From Candidatus Dojkabacteria bacterium (GTDB lineage: Bacteria > Patescibacteriota > Dojkabacteria > SC72 > JAFGCJ01): DNA of 34,024 nt. Each line of letters begins with the position of its first letter. Positions within the stretch are counted from its first letter, which is position 1. The stretch is taken from assembly GCA_016929645.1 (NCBI GenBank), contig JAFGIK010000080.1, positions 1 to 34,024 of the forward strand, read 5' to 3'. The notes under the pieces were generated by a model that was not told where the DNA came from, did not search any database, and worked only from the letters and a program-made list of their open reading frames with translations. Both the position numbers and the translations under genes were made by a program. Positions 17,553 to 27,000 of the stretch are shown piece after piece.

Positions 17553-18710
17553 TTATTGTAAAGAACCTTTTTTATTAGAATGGGCATCAATTGCAAGGTT
17601 AACAATCGTCGTTATCAATTCTCTTGGTGATAAGCCAGTTTGAACTTTTCCGCCCTTTACACTTCCATTGGCACCACTTTTGAGACTACCTGATTTCATG
17701 CTAGCTCCTTTAATAGAATCTGCACTTATTTCAGAACGAGAAACCTGCTGGAAAACATATGATGATGGAACCATAATAGTGCCTGTATGTGTCTCTCCAA
17801 TATATATTTTATCATCAACAACGTAGCCATCAACCCTACCGTACCCTTTTACCCCCATAAGTTTGTAAACATTTACCGCAGTATCCTTGATTTTATTGAC
17901 CATTTCAGAAGAAATCCGTGGAGGTGTATGATATTGAGCTCGACCAGGCATATACTTACTCTCATAGGTATGAATGTCTCCTTCAAAATCAACCTCGCTT
18001 GGCGTCATTGCTGCAGGATTATTGTTTCCAATTACTACACACATAAATTCAGTACCTTTAATATATTTTTCGGCAAGTATTTCGTTATCCCATTTAAACG
18101 CCTCGTCTACACATTCTTTTATCATAGATTCATCCTTGCAAAATGTAACACCAACACTCGATCCTTCTCGAGTTGGTTTTACTACAAAAGGAAGCCCAAG
18201 TTTTGTTATCATTTCCTGGACGACTTTTTCTCTTTTATCATCATCCTGCCAATCAGTCCTATACAAAACAACATCTTCTGGTACAAGAATCCCATGACCT
18301 TTTAATAGCTGTTTCGTGACTCGTTTGTGCATTCCAATAGAAGAAGAAAGCACTCCAGCTCCAGTATATGGAATATTCAGCATTTCAAGTAAACCTTGAA
18401 TAACACCATCCTCACCATATTTACCAAGAAGAGCAATGAACATGACATCAACATATTTATGAAGGTCATCGTATTTGATTCGCTCAGCTTCCTCAAGCCT
18501 AGATTCAACATCGTCTGTTTTATTTTGAATTACAAGCTTATCCGGAATTTTGTAGATGTTAGCATTTCTCGCCATATACAGAGGAACAGCCTCATATTTA
18601 CTTCGATCAACAAGTGAGTAAACATATCGTCCAGTAGCAAGAGATATTTCCTTTTCTGCAGATAAACCGCCAAAAATAACACCAATTTTCAATTTATTTG
18701 AATCTGTCAT
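17553..18710 (-). CDS. D-alanine--D-alanine ligase paralogue 2, divergent
   Basis: GVIFGGLSAEKEISLATG, GKYGEDGVIQGLLEMLNIPYTG, VVKPTREGSSVGVTF, GRVDGYVVDDKIYIGETHTGTIMVPSSYVFQ; ATG at 18710 preferred over TTG at 18716. Confidence 0.85.
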   Translation of the reverse strand: MTDSNKLKIGVIFGGLSAEKEISLATGRYVYSLVDRSKYEAVPLYMARNANIYKIPDKLVIQNKTDDVESRLEEAERIKYDDLHKYVDVMFIALLGKYGEDGVIQGLLEMLNIPYTGAGVLSSSIGMHKRVTKQLLKGHGILVPEDVVLYRTDWQDDDKREKVVQEMITKLGLPFVVKPTREGSSVGVTFCKDESMIKECVDEAFKWDNEILAEKYIKGTEFMCVVIGNNNPAAMTPSEVDFEGDIHTYESKYMPGRAQYHTPPRISSEMVNKIKDTAVNVYKLMGVKGYGRVDGYVVDDKIYIGETHTGTIMVPSSYVFQQVSRSEISADSIKGASMKSGSLKSGANGSVKGGKVQTGLSPRELITTIVNLAIDAHSNKKGSLQ

Positions 18711-18801
18711 TAACAAAAAGATATTTAATTTTATATTGGAAAAAACGAACTATTTTTGCACGTTATATAACAACGAAGTCATTAATAAAATATTACACTT
18801 T

Positions 18802-19356
18802 TTAAGGTTTATTTAAAAGTTTTTTAATTTTTTCCCTTACACGGTACAAACGAGTGGCTGCATTTGATTTAGAAATATTTAGCTTATCAGAAATTTCATC
18901 AATACTCATCCGTTCAAAATATTTATAGTAAACTAAATATTGATCATTGACAGAAAGCTTTGAGATCGATTCATACAGCTTGAGTTCTGTTTCATCTCTA
19001 ATCAGCGAAATCTCAAAATCCTCTTTATTTTTACTTTCAATAGTTGATTCATCGATAATATTTACAACTCTTCTATTCTTAGCACTTCGAAAGTAATCAA
19101 ATACAGTGTTTCTGGCAATTCGAAATAGCCATGAAGCAAAACTAATACCTTGCCATTTAAAGTAGTCAAGATTTTTTAAAGCTTTTTCAAAGGTTACTGA
19201 AGCGAGATCTTCGCTAAGTTCTTTATCATTAACTTTTTTCTTTATGTAAAGGAATATCCTTGTGTAGTAACGATCATAAATAGCAGCAAAATAGTTTTTG
19301 TCATTCTGTGCTTTTTTTACATCAATTTTATCTTTTTCTAGTGAAATAATGCTCAT
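18802..19356 (-). CDS. Sigma-70 family (ECF-like) RNA polymerase sigma factor
   Basis: Region 2: ELSEDLASVTFEKALKNLDYFKWQGISFASWLFRIARNTVFDYFR; region 4: YFERMSIDEISDKLNISKSNAATRLYRVREKIKKLL. Confidence 0.9.
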   Translation of the reverse strand: MSIISLEKDKIDVKKAQNDKNYFAAIYDRYYTRIFLYIKKKVNDKELSEDLASVTFEKALKNLDYFKWQGISFASWLFRIARNTVFDYFRSAKNRRVVNIIDESTIESKNKEDFEISLIRDETELKLYESISKLSVNDQYLVYYKYFERMSIDEISDKLNISKSNAATRLYRVREKIKKLLNKP

Positions 19357-20144
19357 TTGCTTAAATCTTCAAATACATCATCTAAATCCACTTCCGCACG
19401 CAGCAGTTTTTCTGAAACTTCAATATCACTTAACCCCAGACCCTTGAGAGTAGCAATTGCAACAACCATTAAATCAACCATAAATCGACCTTTAGGGATA
19501 ATTGTATAATCACAACTTTTGTGCTCATCATTAATATTAAATTCCATACTTAGTCGTGAACCCTTTTTAAGTTCAGTTACAGAATTCAATATCACATTGC
19601 TAGCAGGATCTTTTCCTATTTCGATAAGAGAAATCTTTGAATCTGATACTATCTTCCGTACTCCAAGATCAGAAGACACAACCAAAAGACTTTTTGTCTT
19701 TCGACACAAATCCCCGTATAAATCAAGGACATTCTTATCATGATTCAAGATAACAGTTACCTCAGGATCAACAATTTGTAACCAATAGTCAACTATCTCC
19801 TGCTTCTGGGAACTGAATCTCAAAACAATCCAATTTGAACTTTTTTTACTTAAAAATAATGTAAATAATGTTTTAAAAATGATTGAAATCCAGCCAAGAA
19901 AAGAGTATCTCTTATCCTCATATCCTAGAATCCCAAGTGGAATAGAAAAATCCCAAGACGAAGGAAATATTTGCCTTCTTATCGTATATTCTGGATATAG
20001 CATCTCAGAAATAATTTGAGAAAATAAGTCCAATCCATAATTACCAGAAACAACAATAAACTTGTGATCATGTTTAGCTATTGTCAACTTACACAAGAAT
20101 CTAAGAATAAATGACAATATCCTACGAAATAATTTCTGTAACAT
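19353..20144 (-). CDS. Degenerate MurF-like protein lacking the P-loop
   Basis: IVVSGNYGLDLFSQIISEML occupies the place of a TGSYGKTSTK P-loop; SIPLGILGYEDKRYSFLGW and VILNHDKNVLDLYGD resemble Mur-ligase segments; ATG at 20144 avoids the overlap with the PBP gene. Confidence 0.65.
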   Translation of the reverse strand: MLQKLFRRILSFILRFLCKLTIAKHDHKFIVVSGNYGLDLFSQIISEMLYPEYTIRRQIFPSSWDFSIPLGILGYEDKRYSFLGWISIIFKTLFTLFLSKKSSNWIVLRFSSQKQEIVDYWLQIVDPEVTVILNHDKNVLDLYGDLCRKTKSLLVVSSDLGVRKIVSDSKISLIEIGKDPASNVILNSVTELKKGSRLSMEFNINDEHKSCDYTIIPKGRFMVDLMVVAIATLKGLGLSDIEVSEKLLRAEVDLDDVFEDLSK

Positions 20145-20167
20145 AATTTGATAAACAGATAGATAAA

Positions 20168-21949
20168 CTATTGATCTTTTGGGGCAATACCTAATTCTAC
20201 AACAACATTCTGGAACATATCCACCCATGCAGGTACAACTGTATATGCTGAAAGCGTATTTGTCGTTGGTTCTTCAAGCCTAACCAACATTATCATTTTC
20301 GCACCATGAATAGGTGTAAATCCAACAAAAGTAACGTTTGTTTTGTCTTCATAATATCCATATGCATCAGGTAAAGGGATTTGTGCAGTTCCTGTTTTAC
20401 CTGCGATTTCATAATTATTTATCGGAGTAAACCAATATTTTGCTTCACCATTCGTTACTACATTTGACATCATATCTTGAACTTCGTATGCGGTCTCTTC
20501 TGAAACAATTTGCCCAAAAGATTCAGGTTCAATCGTAATAGTTTCCTCGTCGTCATATAACTTGGAAACAATATAAGGTCGCATTCTTTCACCGTCATTG
20601 GCAATTGTAGAAATGGCAGAAATTACTTGTAGAGGCGTAGCTGATATTGACTGACCAAATGATGCAGCTGCAAGGTCAACCTGATTCCACTCATTAGCAG
20701 GTTTCAAATAACTAGTGGATTCCTCTTCAAGGCCAATTCCAATAAAATCACCAATACCAAATGCACTCAAATAATCATGATACTTATCAGAGCCAACAAG
20801 AAGTCCAAAGCGAACAGCACACACATTATTTGAATTAGCAAGAACATCTTTAGGCTGCTGTGCTCCATCTGGTTGCATGTCCCAGGTATAAATAGTTTTA
20901 TCAATAACCTTTATAGAACCAGTTTCATCGTAACAATACGAATCCTTAGTGATCAAATTCTCTTCAAGAGCTGCCGCAACTGTTAAGACCTTATTAACTG
21001 AACCATATTCATATACATCAGAAATCGCTTTATTTCTATATACATCAGCACTATCAGCTTTCCAGTAATAATTTGGATCGTAGTTCGGATAATTTGCCAT
21101 TGCAAGAATAGCTCCAGTATCAGGGTCAAGAATAATTGCTGAACCACTTTTTGCTCCGAATTCCTTAACACTTTTTTCAAGAGATTCTTCGACTCGCATC
21201 TGCAATCCAGGCATAATTGTCAAAACAATACTTTTACCCTCTCTCGGAATAACAGGGTCATATTCACCAGTTAAAATAACATTTCCACGAGAATCCTTTT
21301 CCTCATATTTAAAACCTTCCTGACCGAGCAGGTCTCCAGCATAATAACCTTCGAGCCCATATTGTCCAACATCTTCACCATCTTCATTTTTGCCAACAAA
21401 ACCCAAAATATGACATGCAAGATTTCCATGAGGATAAATTCGTTGTTCCTCTTCTTTGAAGTAAATACCGAAGAGATTCATTTCCTCCAAAGCTTTCTTA
21501 TCTTCAGAAGAAACATTGTGTTTCAAAGGAACATATACAAAATCATCTGATAGCAACTTATCGACATCTGATTCTTTCATATCAAGAACAGAAGAGACGC
21601 TTGTAATAAATTCATCACGATTTTCATTGAAGCGATCTCTTTCTTCTTCATCTGTACTTAATGTTGCATAAACACCCCACACAGGGTCATCGACAGCAAG
21701 GTAAGTTCCATCTGCTGCATATATAACTCCACGCGATGTTGGTAATCTCAAATCCTCAACATACTGTGATTTAGCAAGATTACTATAATAATCATGAAGA
21801 GAGACTTGCCACCGATACATTTGGTATATAAGTCCAAAAACTACAACGGGAACAACACTAAAAAGGACAAACACATATCTACTTTTAAAATATGTTGTTG
21901 AAGGAAAGTTCTTTACGTTGGCATTATTTTGCCAGATTTTTTTATTCAT
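20168..21949 (-). CDS. Class B penicillin-binding protein (PBP2/FtsI family)
   Basis: GSVNK (SxxK), SNN (SxN), AGKTGTAQIP (KTG), N-terminal TM, LPTSRGVIYAADGTYLA dimerisation domain. Confidence 0.93.
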   Translation of the reverse strand: MNKKIWQNNANVKNFPSTTYFKSRYVFVLFSVVPVVVFGLIYQMYRWQVSLHDYYSNLAKSQYVEDLRLPTSRGVIYAADGTYLAVDDPVWGVYATLSTDEEERDRFNENRDEFITSVSSVLDMKESDVDKLLSDDFVYVPLKHNVSSEDKKALEEMNLFGIYFKEEEQRIYPHGNLACHILGFVGKNEDGEDVGQYGLEGYYAGDLLGQEGFKYEEKDSRGNVILTGEYDPVIPREGKSIVLTIMPGLQMRVEESLEKSVKEFGAKSGSAIILDPDTGAILAMANYPNYDPNYYWKADSADVYRNKAISDVYEYGSVNKVLTVAAALEENLITKDSYCYDETGSIKVIDKTIYTWDMQPDGAQQPKDVLANSNNVCAVRFGLLVGSDKYHDYLSAFGIGDFIGIGLEEESTSYLKPANEWNQVDLAAASFGQSISATPLQVISAISTIANDGERMRPYIVSKLYDDEETITIEPESFGQIVSEETAYEVQDMMSNVVTNGEAKYWFTPINNYEIAGKTGTAQIPLPDAYGYYEDKTNVTFVGFTPIHGAKMIMLVRLEEPTTNTLSAYTVVPAWVDMFQNVVVELGIAPKDQ

Positions 21950-22319
21950 TGATAGCCGAGGTTGTTATTTCAGCGTTAGTCACGGTTATGTCTACAAATT
22001 TCAAATTACTTGCCTTCTTCATGCCAAGATCACTTTCAGCCCTCTGCTCAATAATTGTCAGCGAGCTGAATTGCGCAATTTGAAGCTCAAGCTCACGATT
22101 TTCTTCAACGAGAGAAGTTTTCTCATTGTCAAGTCTCTCAAGAATCTTACCTTGTGGACTAAGAATCGTTGTAATTGATAATTGTACAACACAAAAAAGA
22201 AGAACAACAACAACCATCGCTGTTGTTGATATATTTAATATTGATACTCTCTTGTTTGTCTTTTGAGAGATACTTGAAATTTTGGTTTTTAATTTTCGTT
22301 TGAAAATATCAAGATTCAT
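21942..22319 (-). CDS. FtsL/DivIC-like single-pass membrane protein
   Basis: Single TM segment followed by short coiled-coil; located between rsmH and the PBP gene as ftsL is in dcw clusters. Confidence 0.65.
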   Translation of the reverse strand: MNLDIFKRKLKTKISSISQKTNKRVSILNISTTAMVVVVLLFCVVQLSITTILSPQGKILERLDNEKTSLVEENRELELQIAQFSSLTIIEQRAESDLGMKKASNLKFVDITVTNAEITTSAINE

Positions 22320-22373
22320 TTTGGCAGTTTTATTTATTTTTATCGATTTTTTTAAATAAAAATACTTATTCAG

Positions 22374-23288
22374 CTAAAGTTTTTCCGCTGCACGAAGTTT
22401 CGCACTTCGTGATCTGTGATTATTCAGTATCTCAGATTGAGTTGCTTTTAACGGTTTCTTCGTTAATATGCGAATTTTATTTTCGCTTTCATATTGTTTA
22501 TAAATTTTCTTAACAATTCTATCTTCAAGTGAATGATAGCTAACAACAACAGACCTACCATTTGTGTCCAATATCGAAAGGGCCGAGACTAACCCTTCTT
22601 CCAAATTGTGTAATTCATCATTAACAGCAATTCGAAGAGCCTGAAAAACTCTTGTTGCAGGATGTCTCGGCCCATGTCGATATTTGGCCGGTATAGCTCT
22701 ACAAACAATATCAACAAGAGTTTCGGTACTAATATTTTTATCAATATTCATCTTCACGTAATACTTAAGTTCCCGAGCAATTCTCCCTGAAAAAAGCTCT
22801 TCTCCATACATAGAAAAAATTGATTCCAGTTCCTTTTCTGATAATAATTTTATAAGGTCGACCGCTTTAACACTAAAACGTTCATCCATTCTCATATCAA
22901 GATCTCCTTCACTCTTGAAACTAAAACCACGCCTTGAATTTGCAAGTTGCCTTGAAGACAAACCAAGATCAAAAACTATGCCATCAACCTTATTTATATT
23001 CAAAGAGCTAACAACATCATCTATGTCATTAAAATTCGATCTGACTATAATCCATTTTTTATCTTTTCTCTCTAAATCCTGTTTATAAAAATTATTAACA
23101 AATTCTATTGATTCAGCATCACAATCAATACTCACAAGAGTTCCTGTTTTTAGTAAATCAAAAATTGCTTTACTGTATCCCCCATCTCCAAGAGTACAGT
23201 CCACATAAATTCCAGAAGTATTAATTTTCAAATAATCAAGAACTTCATTTAAAAGAACAGGTATATGAACCTTTTTAGTATTCATCAT
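22374..23288 (-). CDS. rsmH: 16S rRNA (cytosine-1402-N4)-methyltransferase
   Basis: HIPVLLNEVLDYL, YVDCTLGDGGYSKAI, GIVFDLGLSSRQLANSRRGFSF, RHPATRVFQALRIAVNDEL, VVVSYHSLEDRIVKK. Confidence 0.97.
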   Translation of the reverse strand: MMNTKKVHIPVLLNEVLDYLKINTSGIYVDCTLGDGGYSKAIFDLLKTGTLVSIDCDAESIEFVNNFYKQDLERKDKKWIIVRSNFNDIDDVVSSLNINKVDGIVFDLGLSSRQLANSRRGFSFKSEGDLDMRMDERFSVKAVDLIKLLSEKELESIFSMYGEELFSGRIARELKYYVKMNIDKNISTETLVDIVCRAIPAKYRHGPRHPATRVFQALRIAVNDELHNLEEGLVSALSILDTNGRSVVVSYHSLEDRIVKKIYKQYESENKIRILTKKPLKATQSEILNNHRSRSAKLRAAEKL

Positions 23289-23731
23289 TTTTGACTAATA
23301 TTTTTACTTACCGTTATCAATTCCTGTGCGATCTTTTCTCCATTTTCGCTAATATATTTCTCATGTTCAGTCCATTTTGACTTTGACCATACCTCAACCC
23401 AATTCACAAGACCTAAAAAGATAGCTTCTTCCTTCAGATCTGCATATTCAACAAGTCCATCAGGAACAACAAATCTACCTTGCAAATCTAGTTCTATCTC
23501 ATGAGCACCGGCTATTAAAAATCTACTCGTATCTCTGATTTTTTTATCAATGAACTGACCGTTGATCACATCTTTAGTAATCTCAGACCACTGTTTTTCA
23601 TCAACAAGAACAAGACAATTTTCATAACCTCTAGTCAATATCAAATTACCTTTAAATTGATCTCTGAATTTTTTGGGCAAAGCGACTCTTTTCTTCTCTC
23701 CAATTTTGCTTGAATATTGACCAATAATCAC
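23285..23731 (-). CDS. mraZ: Transcriptional regulator MraZ
   Basis: KRVALPKKFRDQF, LVLVDEKQW, ELDLQGRFVVPDGLVEYADL, EVWSKSKW; GTG start; immediately upstream of rsmH. Confidence 0.95.
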   Translation of the reverse strand: MIIGQYSSKIGEKKRVALPKKFRDQFKGNLILTRGYENCLVLVDEKQWSEITKDVINGQFIDKKIRDTSRFLIAGAHEIELDLQGRFVVPDGLVEYADLKEEAIFLGLVNWVEVWSKSKWTEHEKYISENGEKIAQELITVSKNISQK

Positions 23732-23768
23732 GGTTTATTAAGGATCATTTAATATAATCTAAAGTCTA

Positions 23769-23795
23769 TCACCACACTTCACCACTATTCACCAC
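23769..23795 (-). promoter_or_regulatory. MraZ-binding boxes (three direct repeats)
   Basis: Plus strand TCACCAC at 23769, 23779, 23789 (minus strand GTGGTGA x3, 10-bp period). Confidence 0.8.
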
Positions 23796-24010
23796 TACAA
23801 TATCATGCTTACATATATAATGTCAAACCTATATTTAAATATCCTAAATTGAACAGAAATCTATTAATAAATAAGGATAAAAAAACAAGGAGAAATGATC
23901 ACCTGATGATTCTCTCGATAAAATCTCATTGAGAAATGATTATTAAAGATGTTACTAAAACCCAAAAAAACGTAGACTATTATGATATTCTAAAAACAAT
24001 ATAGACAGCA

Positions 24011-24055
24011 TTGTTAAAATATGAAAATATTGTTAAGTCAATATTATCTTGTTAA
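24011..24055. repeat. Three TTGTTAA direct repeats with exact 19-bp spacing
   Basis: TTGTTAA at 24011, 24030 and 24049, upstream of the class A PBP. Confidence 0.6.
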
Positions 24056-24093
24056 TAGACTCGCTAATATTATTTATATATAATGTAAAAGTC

Positions 24094-27000
24094 ATGAGAT
24101 ACAAAGTTGGGATTACTTCATCAAAATTTGGTTCAATTTCTACTCGCGGGTCAAGTGCCCGTCCAATTGCTAAATCATCATCAGATAGAAAATATAAATA
24201 TCGAAAGATAAAAAAATATAGTCCAACCAGAGAGAAAACAGGGAAATGGGGCTGGTCTGCTCCTAAATCAATGAAGAAAAAAGAGATTATGAAGAAGGTT
24301 GGTAAGATTCTTGGAGTATTTATTGGGATCATGACTTTAGGTGCACTTGCTGGCACCTTATATGTCGGTGCAACACTAGCCAATATCAAACGATCTCTTC
24401 CCGATCCAAACGCTCTTGTTGATAGAACTTCAGATCAAAGCACAAGAATATACGATCGCGGTGGACCTGAAAACGGAAAACTTCTTTATACAATCTATGG
24501 TGATGAGAATCGAGAATTTGTTAGCGTTGATAAAATTCCAAATTATACAAAATGGGCGTTATTAGCAGCAGAAGATGTAGAATTCTATGATCACAAAGGT
24601 ATAGATATTCCTGGTCTGGCCATGGCTGTTTATGTCAATGTTATCAAGGGTGAGGAAGGACGTGGATCCAGTACTATCAGTCAACAGCTCGTTAGAAATA
24701 CTCTACTCTATGATTACATGGGAGATGATGCATATGAACGCTCATACATGAGAAAACTGAAAGAAATACTTATCACAATGCAATTGGAGCAGACATTATC
24801 CAAAGATGAAATTTTACAGATGTACATGAACGAAATTCCTCTTGGCGGAACCAATTATGGATATGAGGCTGCAGCAAAATCTTATTTTGATAAAGATGTC
24901 AGTGAACTGACTCTGGCTGAAAGCGCTATGCTTGCTGGTCTGATCCAGGCACCAGGGGCTTATTCACCGCTATTTGGTAGCGAACCAGAAAAAGCAATTG
25001 AACGGCAAAATTATGTTCTAGACCAGATGTGGGATAACAGAGATTACATTAGAGAGGAATCAAAAAAGCACGGAGAAGAATTAGTCATTACAGAGGACAT
25101 GATTAAACAGGCCAAAAGCGAAGTACTACAATATGCAGATGTACAGATTGATATTGAAGCTCCTCATTTTGTTTTTTACGTAAAAGATCAACTAATCCAG
25201 GAATATGGAATTGACCGAGTTGAAAGAGGCGGATTAACAGTTACCACCTCCCTAGACTATGAAACACAACAGATTGCAGAGGAGGAAGTTCGTGCAGGAG
25301 TTGATAAGTTCCGAACTGCATATAATGTAAATAATGGATCCATGGTAGCAATCGATCCCAAAACAGGAGAGGTTCTTGCAATGGTTGGTTCCTATGATTA
25401 CTGGGCTGCTCCTGATCCAAGAGTAGATGGTAATGTAAATATTGCCACAGCTGATAGACAGATGGGATCAGCAGTAAAAACAATTACATATCTAACAGCA
25501 TTTGATAAAGGTTATAGCCCTGCTCTTCTTACCCCTGATATTCCATTAGATTTCGGATATCAACTTAAAAACTGGGATGGTAGCTATTCCGGACTAATTC
25601 TTGCAAGACAAGCACTTGTCGAATCTAGAAATATACCAGCTATCTATACATTAGAGTTAGTTGGAGGTTCAAACTCATTTGTTGATTCAGCAGAAAAACT
25701 AGGAATTACTACATTAACAAATAGAGATCAATATGGATTAAGTATCACACTTGGAGCTGCAGAAATGAAACTTGCTGAGCTGACTTCAGTATATGGAGTT
25801 TATGCGAATGAAGGTATAAGACATGACATAAAACCTGTTATAAAAGTAGAAACTTCTAATGGAGAAGATATAACTCCAAGAGAATGGAGAGATACAGAAG
25901 GAACAAGAGTATGGGATGAAAGGGAAGTTTATTTACTAAACTGGACAATCTGTGACTTGAGCAATCAAGGTAGATTGATGAGCCAATATTACAGTGCAGG
26001 AAGCCAAAGACTCTGCGGCAAAACAGGTACTACTGACGGACCTAAAGATTTAACAGCCTTTCTATATTATCCAAACTTAGTCGTGGGAGTATGGACAGGT
26101 AACAATAATAATGAAATTACTACAGGGTCATGGGGTCAAGGTTGGAGCACAACTGTACCATTACCTATTGCAAGTTCATTTATGTCCAGAGTCGTAGGTA
26201 AATATGGAAACGCCTGGTATGACAATCGTCCTGCAGGAGTCGTATCAGGATCAGTATGTAAGGACACAGGACTTCTTGCCACATCAACATCTAACTGTGC
26301 TGCAGTATCATCAGTATTTTTACAAGAACATATTCCTGCAGTTGACAATGCTCACGTAAAGAAACCTATTTGTAAAGAGACAGGATTAATAGCCACAAAT
26401 GAGTCGGAGGCAAAAGCACTCGGATTAATTGACTACAAGACATTCCTTAATATAAAGCTTGAGAACGCACGACATCAGAATTCATTAAATAATTGGCTGT
26501 CAGGACATAAAGAATATGGCTCAACATCTACCTTGCCAGCAGAAGGGGTATGTCCAATTCCAGATACACCACCTACAATAACGATTACTTCTCCTACTGG
26601 AGGAACTTCGTACTTTCAAGGCGACACCGCAAATATAACAATTTCGGCAAACGCAACAAAAGGAATTCAGAGGGTAGAATACTATATCGATGGGTCAAGT
26701 ATCGGAACAGTAACAACTGCACCATATGGTCTTTCATACACAATACCTGCTTCCTTACCAGTAGGGGCACATACAATACTTGCACGTGTTTACGATCCAG
26801 ATGGTAAAAGTGGTGATGACACTGTGGTAATAAATATAAAAAGCACTACTCCGACAGTTTCAATATCAATGACCGCACCGACAACAGGAAGTACTGTATC
26901 ATTCCCCCAGACAGTAACAGCATCAGTTTCCGGCACTGCTATCGTAACCGGGGTAACCTTTACAATAACAGGACCAGAAAACAGATCTCTTACTGGAGTT

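Noticed and set aside
17787-18305. 172-aa plus-strand ORF
   Set aside because: Entirely antisense to the Ddl paralogue 2 coding sequence; no recognisable domain.
20145-20228. Long start for the MurF-like gene at 20228
   Set aside because: MGGYVPECCCRIRYCPKRS... overlaps the PBP 3' end out of frame; ATG at 20144 gives a clean junction.
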